Shown here piece by piece: positions 1 through 6,702 of a DNA stretch of 15,879 nt. Each line of letters begins with the position of its first letter. Positions within the stretch are counted from its first letter, which is position 1. The stretch is from contig CANGZG010000041.1 of the NCBI GenBank assembly GCA_947458415.1, positions 1-15,879 on the forward strand. The letters run 5' to 3'. The notes beneath the pieces were generated by a model. It had not been told where the DNA came from, made no database searches, and was given only the letters and a program-made list of their open reading frames with translations. This DNA is from Comamonadaceae bacterium. GTDB lineage: Bacteria > Pseudomonadota > Gammaproteobacteria > Burkholderiales > Burkholderiaceae_C. A program made the position numbers and the translations under genes.

Positions 1-1
1 C

Positions 2-1171
2 GTTATTGGCTTGAATGATTCAGGGGGTGCGCGTATTCAAGAAGGCGTTGCGTCTTTAGGTGGCTACGCTGAGGTGTTCCAGCGCAACGTCATGGCCAGT
101 GGCGTGGTTCCTCAAATCAGCATGATCATGGGCCCATCGGCGGGCGGTGCGGTTTACTCGCCTGCTTTGACCGATTTCATCTTCATGGTCAAAGACAGTT
201 CTTACATGTTTGTCACGGGGCCTGATGTCGTGAAAACGGTGACCCACGAAGAGGTCAGCGCGGAAGACTTGGGCGGCGCCATCACCCACACCACCAAAAG
301 TGGCGTTGCGGACCTGGCATTCAATAACGATGTTGAAGCGTTATTGATGCTCAGACGTCTCTACAACTACCTGCCTTTGAATAACCGCGAGAAGCCACCC
401 GTGCGGCCCAGCGGCGACCCGACCGAGCGCATGGACCTGAGCTTGGACACGTTGGTGCCGGACAACCCGAACATGCCTTACGACATGAAAGAGTTGATAC
501 TGAAAACGGTGGACGACGGTGATTTTTTTGAGCTGCAACCCGAGTACGCCAAAAACATTTTGATTGGTTTTGCTCGCATGGCCGGTCAAACGGTCGGCAT
601 CGTGGCGAACCAACCCTTGGTGCTGGCCGGTTGTTTGGATATCAAGAGCAGCATCAAAGCAGGTCGCTTTGTCCGTTTTTGCGATGCGTTCAACATCCCA
701 GTGATTACTTTTGTCGATGTGCCAGGGTTCATGCCGGGCACGTCGCAAGAATTCGGCGGCATCATCAAACACGGTGCGAAATTGTTGTATGCGTATGCGG
801 AATGCACCGTGCCCAAAATCACGGTCATCACCCGCAAAGCGTATGGCGGGGCTTATGACGTGATGGCTTCCAAACATTTGCGGGGTGATGTGAACTTCGC
901 TTGGCCGCATGCCGAAATCGCGGTCATGGGGGCCAAAGGTGCCGTGGAAATCATTTTCCGTGAAGACAAAGGCGACCCTGAAAAACTTGCTGCCAAAGAA
1001 GCCGAATACAAGTCGCGTTTTGCCAATCCGTTTGTGGCCGGCGCCCGTGGCTTCATTGACGACGTGATCTTGCCCAGCGAAACGCGCAAACGCATATGCC
1101 GTTCGCTGGTCATGTTAAAAGACAAAAAAGTAGAGAACCCGTGGCGCAAACACGGCAATATTCCGCTGTGA
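2..1171 (+). CDS. pccB: Propionyl-CoA carboxylase beta subunit (carboxyltransferase), 5'-truncated by window edge
   Basis: The reading frame is already open at base 2, so about a quarter of the gene lies upstream; 389 residues to the TGA are visible, against roughly 510 for the family. The protein is the carboxyltransferase subunit of a biotin-dependent acyl-CoA carboxylase: it moves CO2 from carboxybiotin on PccA to propionyl-CoA, giving methylmalonyl-CoA in the cytoplasm. The crotonase-like core is clear: NDSGGARIQEG and GPSAGGAVYSPALTDF in the N-terminal half (oxyanion loop of the first domain), then VDVPGFMPGTSQEFGGII and ITRKAYGGAYDVMASKHL in the second domain. From memory of the family, the Asp in GGAYDVM (bases 857-859) is the residue reported to favour propionyl- over acetyl-CoA (D422 in Streptomyces PccB). 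Its neighbour 17 bases downstream is pccA, which supports PCC rather than methylcrotonyl- or geranyl-CoA carboxylase. The family assignment is firm; the exact acyl-CoA is less certain. Confidence 0.93.
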   Translation, partial: VIGLNDSGGARIQEGVASLGGYAEVFQRNVMASGVVPQISMIMGPSAGGAVYSPALTDFIFMVKDSSYMFVTGPDVVKTVTHEEVSAEDLGGAITHTTKSGVADLAFNNDVEALLMLRRLYNYLPLNNREKPPVRPSGDPTERMDLSLDTLVPDNPNMPYDMKELILKTVDDGDFFELQPEYAKNILIGFARMAGQTVGIVANQPLVLAGCLDIKSSIKAGRFVRFCDAFNIPVITFVDVPGFMPGTSQEFGGIIKHGAKLLYAYAECTVPKITVITRKAYGGAYDVMASKHLRGDVNFAWPHAEIAVMGAKGAVEIIFREDKGDPEKLAAKEAEYKSRFANPFVAGARGFIDDVILPSETRKRICRSLVMLKDKKVENPWRKHGNIPL

Positions 1172-1188
1172 GTGTGCTGGAGAAACCT

Positions 1189-3234
1189 ATGTTCAAGAAA
1201 ATTTTGATTGCCAACCGCGGTGAAATTGCTTGCCGCGTCATCGCCACCGCCAAACGCATGGGCATTGCCACCGTGGCGGTGTATTCCGAGGCGGATCGCA
1301 ATGCACGCCATGTGGCCTTGGCTGACGAGGCGGTTCACATTGGGCCTGCGTCCAGCCGTGAAAGTTATTTGGTGGCAGCCAAAATCATCGCAGCTGCCAA
1401 GCAAACCGGCGCGCAAGCCATCCACCCTGGCTATGGTTTTCTGAGCGAAAACGAAGAATTTGCCCGCTTGTGTGAAGAACAGGGTGTGGTTTTCATTGGC
1501 CCCAAACACGAGGCCATTGCGGCCATGGGCGACAAAATCGCGTCCAAAAAATTGGCAGCCCAAGCCAAGGTCAACACCATCCCCGGTGTCAATGAAGCGA
1601 TTGAATCCCCAGAAAAAGCCGTTGAGATTGCCAAAGGGATTGGCTATCCCGTGATGATCAAAGCATCAGCTGGGGGCGGCGGCAAAGGTTTGCGTGTCGC
1701 CTACAACGACAAAGAGGCACACGAGGGGTTCGCGTCATGCCGCAACGAAGCGCGAAACAGTTTTGGCGATGACCGGGTGTTCATCGAAAAATTTGTGGAA
1801 GAACCCCGTCACATCGAAATTCAGTTGTTGGGCGATGCGCATGGCAATGTGGTGTTTTTGAATGAGCGTGAATGTTCGATACAACGTCGCCACCAGAAAG
1901 TGATTGAAGAAGCGCCGTCACCGTTCATCAGTGATGAGACCAGGGCGGCGATGGGTGCACAAGCCGTGGCGTTGGCCAAAGCGGTCAAGTACCAAAGCGC
2001 CGGCACGGTTGAATTTGTCGTGGGCAAAGACCAGAGTTTTTATTTCTTAGAAATGAACACCCGGCTGCAAGTCGAACACCCAGTCACCGAGTGCATCACG
2101 GGCTTGGACCTGGTGGAATGGATGATTCGGGTGGCGGCCGGTGAAAAACTGCCCTTTGCCCAAACCGATATTCAACGGCATGGTTGGTCGATCGAATGCC
2201 GCATCAACGCGGAAGACCCGTTCCGAAACTTCTTGCCTTCCACGGGTCGATTGATTCGTTTTCAACCCCCTGAAACCACCATGTTTCAATCTGACACCAG
2301 TAAATGGATGGGCGTTCGTGTCGACACCGGTGTGCAAGAGGGCGGCGAGATTTCCATGCACTACGACTCGATGATTGCGAAATTGATTGTGCATGGACGA
2401 GACAGACAAGACGCGATTCAAAAAATGCGCGAAGCATTGAACGGGTTTGTCATCCGGGGCATCAGCTCTAACATTCCATTTCAAGCAGCGCTGTTGGCGC
2501 ATCCCGATTTCGTCTCTGGACACTTCAACACGGGGTTCATTGCCGAGCATTTCGGCAAGGGGTTTCACGCCGAGGACGTGCCACATGCCGACCACGATTT
2601 CCTGGTGGCTCTCGCCGCATTTGTGCGGCGCAAATCGCGCGAGCGCGCGGCTTCACTCAGCGGTCAGTTGCCCGGCTATGACGTCAAAGTGGGGCAGGCC
2701 TATGCGGTGATCACCTTGGATGCCAAAGGTGACCACCAGTACCACGATGTTGAAGTCGATGACGCGGGTGGCAGAGGAACCGCGGTCATCAAAGTCAACG
2801 ACAAAAACTACGCCATTCACAGCAACTCTCGATTGAACGACATTGCGATCGAGGGCACGGTCAACGGCCAGCCGTTCACTGCACAGGTTGAGCGCGGTTC
2901 TGCCAAGAATCCGCTGGTTTTGCAGGTGCAGCATCACGGCCGGCGCATCGATGCATTGGTGGTGTCCCCCCGCATGGCCGAGTTGTACCGTCAGATGCCA
3001 TTCAAAGCGCCACCTGATCTCAGCCGTTTCGTGCTTTCACCCATGCCCGGGTTGTTGGTGGATGTGGCCGTGACCGTGGGTCAAAAAGTGCAAGCCGGAG
3101 AGCGGGTCGCGGTGATCGAAGCCATGAAAATGGAAAACGTGTTGTTTGCAGCCCAAGATGGCGTGGTCAAAAGTGTGTTGGCCAGCAAAGGTGAATCGTT
3201 GACTGTCGATCAAGTGATCGTGGAGTTTGCATGA
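1189..3234 (+). CDS. pccA: Propionyl-CoA carboxylase alpha subunit (biotin carboxylase + biotin carrier)
   Basis: This 681-residue protein carboxylates its own biotin using ATP and bicarbonate and hands the CO2 to PccB. The start is ATG 1189, chosen because GGAGA (1179-1183) sits 5 bases ahead and MFKKILIANRGEIACRV is the canonical N-terminus; the frame is open back to 1096, but that stretch lies inside pccB. Biotin carboxylase spans about 1-450: the PGYGFLSE motif, the ATP-grasp glycine loop after K158 (KASAGGGGKGLRV), and EMNTRLQVEHPVTE beginning at E288 with R292, the same numbering as the catalytic residues of E. coli AccC. A middle region (about 450-600) fits the BT domain that docks PccB. 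The C-terminal biotinyl domain has EAMKMEN with the biotinylated lysine at K647, 34 residues from the end, as is usual. The stop overlaps the start of the next gene (ATGA), implying translational coupling. Confidence 0.95.
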   Translation: MFKKILIANRGEIACRVIATAKRMGIATVAVYSEADRNARHVALADEAVHIGPASSRESYLVAAKIIAAAKQTGAQAIHPGYGFLSENEEFARLCEEQGVVFIGPKHEAIAAMGDKIASKKLAAQAKVNTIPGVNEAIESPEKAVEIAKGIGYPVMIKASAGGGGKGLRVAYNDKEAHEGFASCRNEARNSFGDDRVFIEKFVEEPRHIEIQLLGDAHGNVVFLNERECSIQRRHQKVIEEAPSPFISDETRAAMGAQAVALAKAVKYQSAGTVEFVVGKDQSFYFLEMNTRLQVEHPVTECITGLDLVEWMIRVAAGEKLPFAQTDIQRHGWSIECRINAEDPFRNFLPSTGRLIRFQPPETTMFQSDTSKWMGVRVDTGVQEGGEISMHYDSMIAKLIVHGRDRQDAIQKMREALNGFVIRGISSNIPFQAALLAHPDFVSGHFNTGFIAEHFGKGFHAEDVPHADHDFLVALAAFVRRKSRERAASLSGQLPGYDVKVGQAYAVITLDAKGDHQYHDVEVDDAGGRGTAVIKVNDKNYAIHSNSRLNDIAIEGTVNGQPFTAQVERGSAKNPLVLQVQHHGRRIDALVVSPRMAELYRQMPFKAPPDLSRFVLSPMPGLLVDVAVTVGQKVQAGERVAVIEAMKMENVLFAAQDGVVKSVLASKGESLTVDQVIVEFA

Positions 3235-3713
3235 GCAGGCCATTCAAAGTATTGGGTGTTCAACAAATTGCCATCGGCGCCACTGACAAACGGGCCTTGC
3301 AAACTTTGTGGGTCGACTTGTTTGGCTTGCAAGTCACGGGGCATTTTTCTTCTGAGCGAGAAAATGTCGATGAAGACATTTGTGCCATTGGCACAGGCCC
3401 CTTCAAAGTGGAAGTCGATTTGATGCAACCGCTTGACCCTGACAAAAAACCAGCCGTGCACACCACCCCGTTGAACCACATTGGTTTGTGGATTGACGAT
3501 CTTCCCAAAGCGGTGGAATGGTTGACACAGCAAGGATTGCGATTTGCCCCGGGTGGCATTCGCAAAGGTGCAGCGGGGTTTGACATTTGTTTTGTTCACC
3601 CCAAAGGCAATGATGAATTTCCTCGCAGCGGAGAAGGGGTGTTGATTGAATTGGTGCAAGCACCCCCTGAAGTGGTCAAAGCATTCACTGCACTCGCGAC
3701 CAGTTCCGCTTGA
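3231..3713 (+). CDS. VOC (glyoxalase/methylmalonyl-CoA epimerase-like) family protein
   Basis: This is a 160-residue vicinal-oxygen-chelate protein with the two beta-alpha-beta-beta-beta modules expected: VQQIAIGATDKRALQTLWVDLFGL near the start and LNHIGLWIDDLPKAVEWL from residue 81, ending in GVLIELVQAP (136-144). The second-module His83 and the C-terminal Glu140 of the metal site are present. The first ligand, usually His in methylmalonyl-CoA epimerase, is Gln12, and the acidic/Gln position of strand 4 is probably Asp63 (or Glu61). Human glyoxalase I also uses Gln at the first position, so metal binding is still plausible. Its ATG overlaps the pccA stop (ATGA), with GGAG 5 bases upstream of the start, so it is translated with PCC. 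That context suggests a role after carboxylation, converting S- to R-methylmalonyl-CoA. A lactoylglutathione lyase or other VOC enzyme remains possible. The fold is firm; the substrate is inference. Confidence 0.82.
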   Translation: MSRPFKVLGVQQIAIGATDKRALQTLWVDLFGLQVTGHFSSERENVDEDICAIGTGPFKVEVDLMQPLDPDKKPAVHTTPLNHIGLWIDDLPKAVEWLTQQGLRFAPGGIRKGAAGFDICFVHPKGNDEFPRSGEGVLIELVQAPPEVVKAFTALATSSA

Positions 3714-3718
3714 TCGGC

Positions 3719-3733
3719 GTCGTTGTCAACGAC
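3719..3733. terminator. Small inverted repeat at convergent junction; possible weak terminator
   Basis: GTCGTT at 3719-3724 and AACGAC at 3728-3733 can pair around a GTC loop. The repeat lies where the VOC gene (stop at 3711-3713) meets the end of the opposing RnfB-like gene (stop at 3726-3728), which leaves only 12 bases between the genes. There is no T-run on either side, so a standard intrinsic terminator is not shown. It could slow convergent polymerases or be chance. Confidence 0.22.
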
Positions 3734-4325
3734 TGCTGTCAGACCCGAGTTGCGCTCTGGCCCTGGCCAATGCGGCTTCAATCCGATCTTGCTTGTGTGT
3801 GTCAACCTCCACGGCTGCAGCAGCGGGTGGGCTTTCTTTCAAACGTTGGCTGCGTCGCGCATAGCGTTCACGGGCCTGGTTGGCCAACGGCTCGGACCAA
3901 GCAGCCCAACCGGTCAGTTCTCCACTGACATTCTCCAAATGCATGCAATCGACGGGGCAAACCGGTAGACAGAGTTCACAGCCTGTGCATGCGTTTTCCA
4001 TCACAGTGTGCATGCGCTTGTGCGTCCCAATGATGGCGTCTACTGGGCACGCCTCGATGCACAAGGTGCACCCGATGCACCAGTTTTCATCGATCCAGAC
4101 CACATGACGCGGAGCTTCTGTGCCGAATGCAGGGTTCAAGGGCAGAGGTGGGTGTCCGCTGATTGCGGCCAAACGGTGTATGCCTTCATCGCCGCCGGGC
4201 GGGCATTGATTGATGGCGGCTTCTTGGTCAGCGATGGCGCTGGCATAAGCAGCGCAGTCTGGGTAGCCACAACGCGTGCACTGCGTTTGTGGCAGCACCG
4301 CCAAGAGTTGCGCAGTCAAGCTCAC
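3726..4325 (-). CDS. RnfB/RsxB-like iron-sulfur protein, soluble form without membrane anchor
   Basis: This 199-residue protein has an RnfB-type four-cysteine Fe-S domain (C16, C19, C24, C41 in TQCTRCGYPDC...INQC) followed by two ferredoxin-type 4Fe-4S motifs: C83-x2-C86-x2-C89-x3-CP and C113-x2-C116-x2-C119-x3-CP. It therefore probably carries three clusters and transfers electrons. Membrane-bound RnfB begins with a hydrophobic helix; here the Fe-S domain starts within 16 residues of the N-terminus and no helix is visible. No rnfA, C, D, G or E lies in the window. The C-terminal 60 or so residues are Ala/Arg/Glu-rich and look helical. The start is GTG at 4325-4323: an in-frame TAA (4328-4326) directly precedes it, so no upstream start is possible, and no good Shine-Dalgarno is seen. 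It lies 6 bases downstream of phaZ on the same strand and is probably cotranscribed and coupled. The electron donor and acceptor are unknown. Confidence 0.85.
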   Translation of the reverse strand: MSLTAQLLAVLPQTQCTRCGYPDCAAYASAIADQEAAINQCPPGGDEGIHRLAAISGHPPLPLNPAFGTEAPRHVVWIDENWCIGCTLCIEACPVDAIIGTHKRMHTVMENACTGCELCLPVCPVDCMHLENVSGELTGWAAWSEPLANQARERYARRSQRLKESPPAAAAVEVDTHKQDRIEAALARARAQLGSDSSR

Positions 4326-4331
4326 TTAGGG

Positions 4332-5696
4332 TCAGGCGGTGGCCTTGCGACGTCGACTGGCTGCTTTCGATGACGCTTTGGCCACTGACGATGGAGAGAC
4401 AATCGCTTTTTTGGCGGTGGTTTTTTTCGTGGCGCGGTGATGCGCTTTGATGAACGACAGCACTTCTGGGTAAACCATGTCGCGCCAACGACGGCCACTG
4501 AAGATGCCGTAGTGACCCGCGCCCTTGACTTCGTAATGGTGTTTGTCGCTGGCAGGAATGCCTGCACAAAGTTTGAGCGCGGCTTTGGTTTGGCCAGAGC
4601 CGGAGATGTCGTCGAGCTCACCTTCGATGGTCAGCAAACCACATCCGCTGATGTCTTGCGGTCGAACACGTTCGATGTCACCATCGTCAGAGCGCACATC
4701 CCATGTACCGCGCACCAGTTTGAATTCTTGAAACACGGTGGCGATGGTTTCAAGGTAGTAATCTGCATCCATGTCGAGCACGGCGTTGTACTCGTCGTAG
4801 AACTGGCGGTGCTGTTCTGCGCTGGCATCGTCGCCTTTGATCAGGTCTTTGAAATAGTCGTAGTGACTGTTCATGTGGCGATCTGGGTTCATCGCCACAA
4901 ACCCGGAGTGCTGCAAGAAGCCGGGGTAGACGCGTCGTCCGGCCCCGGGGAAACTGGCTGGCACGCGGTAAATCACGTTATTTTCAAACCAGTCATGGCT
5001 TTTGTTCATGGCCAAGTTGTTGACCGCAGTGGGCGATTTGGTGGCGTCAATCGGACCGCCCATCATGGTCATGCTCAAAGGCAGTGTTTCACCGCGACTG
5101 GCCATCAAAGACACCGCCGCCAGCACAGGCACGGTGGGTTGGCACACGCTGATCACATGGCAGTGCCCTTGTGTGGCTTGGATATGCCGAATGAAGGACT
5201 GCACATAGTTCACGTAGTCGTCCAAGTGGAACTCGCCCTCGCTCAACGGTATCAGGCGCGCGTTTTTCCAATCGGTGATGTAGACCTTGTGGTCTTTCAA
5301 TAATTGCTTGACGGTGTCTCTGAGCAAAGTGGCGTAATGCCCGGACAAGGGGGCAACCACCAACACCGCGGGCATGTCATGCAAACTGTGCAGTGTGTCT
5401 GCGTTGTCGCTGAAGCGTTTGAAGCGAAGCAGGTCGCAAAATGGCTTGCTGATTTCGATGTGCTCTTGCACTGCCACATCCGACCCTTTGATGTGCACAG
5501 AGTGAATACCGAAAGCGGGCTTCACATAGTCTTTGCCCAAGCGGTACATCAGGTCGTAGGAGGCCGAGATGCGCTGAACCAAGGGGATTTGCGAAAACGG
5601 AGAAACCGGGTTGGCCAGCATCTTGGAGGATGCCAGCGCAAATTCTGCGAAGGGTTCCATCAACGCCCGTTGGGCTTCATAGAATTGGTAAAGCAT
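4332..5696 (-). CDS. phaZ: Intracellular polyhydroxyalkanoate depolymerase
   Basis: PhaZ is an alpha/beta-hydrolase that mobilises stored PHA granules inside the cell. The start is ATG at 5696-5694 (MLYQFYEAQRALMEPF, the usual family N-terminus), with GAGG about 8 bases upstream; the frame is open another 18 codons, but that stretch has no family resemblance. The product is 454 residues. The nucleophile is Cys in VISVCQPT (C185), replacing the Ser of ordinary lipase boxes, as in Cupriavidus PhaZ1 (C183). The partners are D362 in GELDDISG and H395 in GAGHYG, with the same 33-residue Asp-His spacing I recall for Cupriavidus (D355/H388). The last 33 residues (422-454) form an extra tail of Lys/Arg/Ala/Ser with ten basic and no acidic residues; Cupriavidus PhaZ1 (about 419 residues) lacks such a length. 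The RnfB-like gene follows 6 bases after the stop. Confidence 0.95.
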   Translation of the reverse strand: MLYQFYEAQRALMEPFAEFALASSKMLANPVSPFSQIPLVQRISASYDLMYRLGKDYVKPAFGIHSVHIKGSDVAVQEHIEISKPFCDLLRFKRFSDNADTLHSLHDMPAVLVVAPLSGHYATLLRDTVKQLLKDHKVYITDWKNARLIPLSEGEFHLDDYVNYVQSFIRHIQATQGHCHVISVCQPTVPVLAAVSLMASRGETLPLSMTMMGGPIDATKSPTAVNNLAMNKSHDWFENNVIYRVPASFPGAGRRVYPGFLQHSGFVAMNPDRHMNSHYDYFKDLIKGDDASAEQHRQFYDEYNAVLDMDADYYLETIATVFQEFKLVRGTWDVRSDDGDIERVRPQDISGCGLLTIEGELDDISGSGQTKAALKLCAGIPASDKHHYEVKGAGHYGIFSGRRWRDMVYPEVLSFIKAHHRATKKTTAKKAIVSPSSVAKASSKAASRRRKATA

Positions 5697-5828
5697 GGCT
5701 GTGACCTCACTATGTGTTTGTTGCAGTGCAATATAACAGCTCAAAGACACAGCTGGCTGACAAGCTCAGTACTGCGTCAGTGAGTTGTTGGTATCTGGGA
5801 TCAAAATGGGAACCCAGACAGGAGATGC
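5697..5828. promoter_or_regulatory. Divergent intergenic region between phaZ and the LigB-family dioxygenase
   Basis: These 132 bases must hold promoters for both directions. Toward phaZ there is a -10-like TATATT (- strand, 5735-5730), but no good -35 at the normal distance. Partly overlapping it is the inverted repeat TTGC-AGT-GCAA (5721-5731), a TGC-rich shape that could be an operator. Toward the dioxygenase there is an inverted repeat TCTGGG (5794-5799)/CCCAGA (5813-5818) just before the Shine-Dalgarno AGGAG (5820-5824). No clear promoter is seen on the + strand. All assignments are by eye. Confidence 0.35.
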
Positions 5829-6686
5829 ATGTTGGATCAACCCAGATTCTTGAAAAACGCCCCGGATTCATTCGACAAACCGTTGCCCGTGATGTTTTTA
5901 GGCCATGGCAGTCCCATGAACGCCATTGAAGACAACGAATTTCACCAGGGGTGGGTACAGATCGGCCAGCAATTTGGCCCGCAAAAGCGTTGGCCCTTGC
6001 CCAAACTGGTGCTGTGTGTGTCGGCGCATTGGTTGACCCGGGGTTGGCAAATCACCGCCAATTCGCATCCGCCCACCATCCACGATTTCGGTGGTTTCCC
6101 CCGCGCCTTGTTTGAACAGCAATACCCCGTCCCGGGGCACCCGCAGGCCGCGAATGACATCGCTGAACGTTTGGGCAATGGCACAGCACCCGTGCCGGTT
6201 ACGTTGAGCCATGAGTGGGGCTTGGACCATGGTTGCTGGTCGGTCCTCAAGCCCATGTTTCCCGATGCGGCGATTCCAGTCATTCAACTCAGCATGGATG
6301 GCACCCGCCCGGCGAAGGACCATTTCGCCATGGGTCAACGCTTGCGGGAATTGCGACATCACGGCGTGTTGATTGTGGCCAGCGGAAACACCGTTCACAA
6401 CTTGGGTGCTTTGCAAATGCACATGGGCAACCAAGAGGCTTTGGATTGGGCCAAAAGTTTTGATGCGTGGGTGGCGGATTGCATCTCAGCCCATGACTTG
6501 GCGGCGCTGTCTGGGTTTGAGCAACGCGGGCAAGAAGCCCGTTTGGCGCACCCCAGTACAGAGCATTTTTTGCCTTTGTTGTATGCCGCAGGCGCGGTCA
6601 GTGCTGAGGACCATGTCAGTTACTTCAACACGGGTTTTCAGTTGGGTGCCATTGCCATGCGGTCGGTGTTGTGGGACACCGCCTGA
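5829..6686 (+). CDS. LigB/DODA-type extradiol dioxygenase family protein (YgiD-like)
   Basis: This 285-residue protein belongs to the class III extradiol ring-opening dioxygenase family, which includes plant and bacterial 4,5-DOPA dioxygenases and E. coli YgiD. Family motifs appear in order: FLGHGSPMNAI (His26), LCVSAHW (His67), HDFGGFP (His85), LSHEWGLDHGCWSVL, ASGNTVHNL (His190) and STEHFLPLLYAAGA (His246). His26, His67 and His190 are the likely metal ligands and His246 a catalytic residue, by analogy with YgiD. The ATG at 5829 is preceded by AGGAG at a 4-base spacing; an internal Met22 just before FLGHG is a less likely alternative. It stands alone between the divergent phaZ and a convergent HAD gene, so there is no pathway context. 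The natural substrate is unknown: most bacterial members are named for DOPA cleavage without proof that this is their role. The family is certain. Confidence 0.88.
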   Translation: MLDQPRFLKNAPDSFDKPLPVMFLGHGSPMNAIEDNEFHQGWVQIGQQFGPQKRWPLPKLVLCVSAHWLTRGWQITANSHPPTIHDFGGFPRALFEQQYPVPGHPQAANDIAERLGNGTAPVPVTLSHEWGLDHGCWSVLKPMFPDAAIPVIQLSMDGTRPAKDHFAMGQRLRELRHHGVLIVASGNTVHNLGALQMHMGNQEALDWAKSFDAWVADCISAHDLAALSGFEQRGQEARLAHPSTEHFLPLLYAAGAVSAEDHVSYFNTGFQLGAIAMRSVLWDTA

Positions 6687-6702
6687 TGCAGCCAACTGAC
6701 AC

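Noticed and set aside
1096..1188. Upstream extension of pccA into pccB
   Set aside because: The extension is out of frame within pccB and lacks similarity to the family; ATG 1189 has a good ribosome site and the canonical N-terminus.
341..1563. Antisense open frames opposite pccB and pccA
   Set aside because: They are covered by strongly conserved carboxylase genes on the + strand and show no family features.
4437..5303. Long open frame (288 codons) on the + strand opposite phaZ
   Set aside because: It is a shadow of phaZ codon usage; the catalytic motifs of phaZ on the - strand prove which strand codes.
5697..5750. Eighteen-codon N-terminal extension of phaZ
   Set aside because: It is unlike family N-termini, while the Met at 5696 begins the usual MLYQ sequence and gives numbering that fits known catalytic residues.
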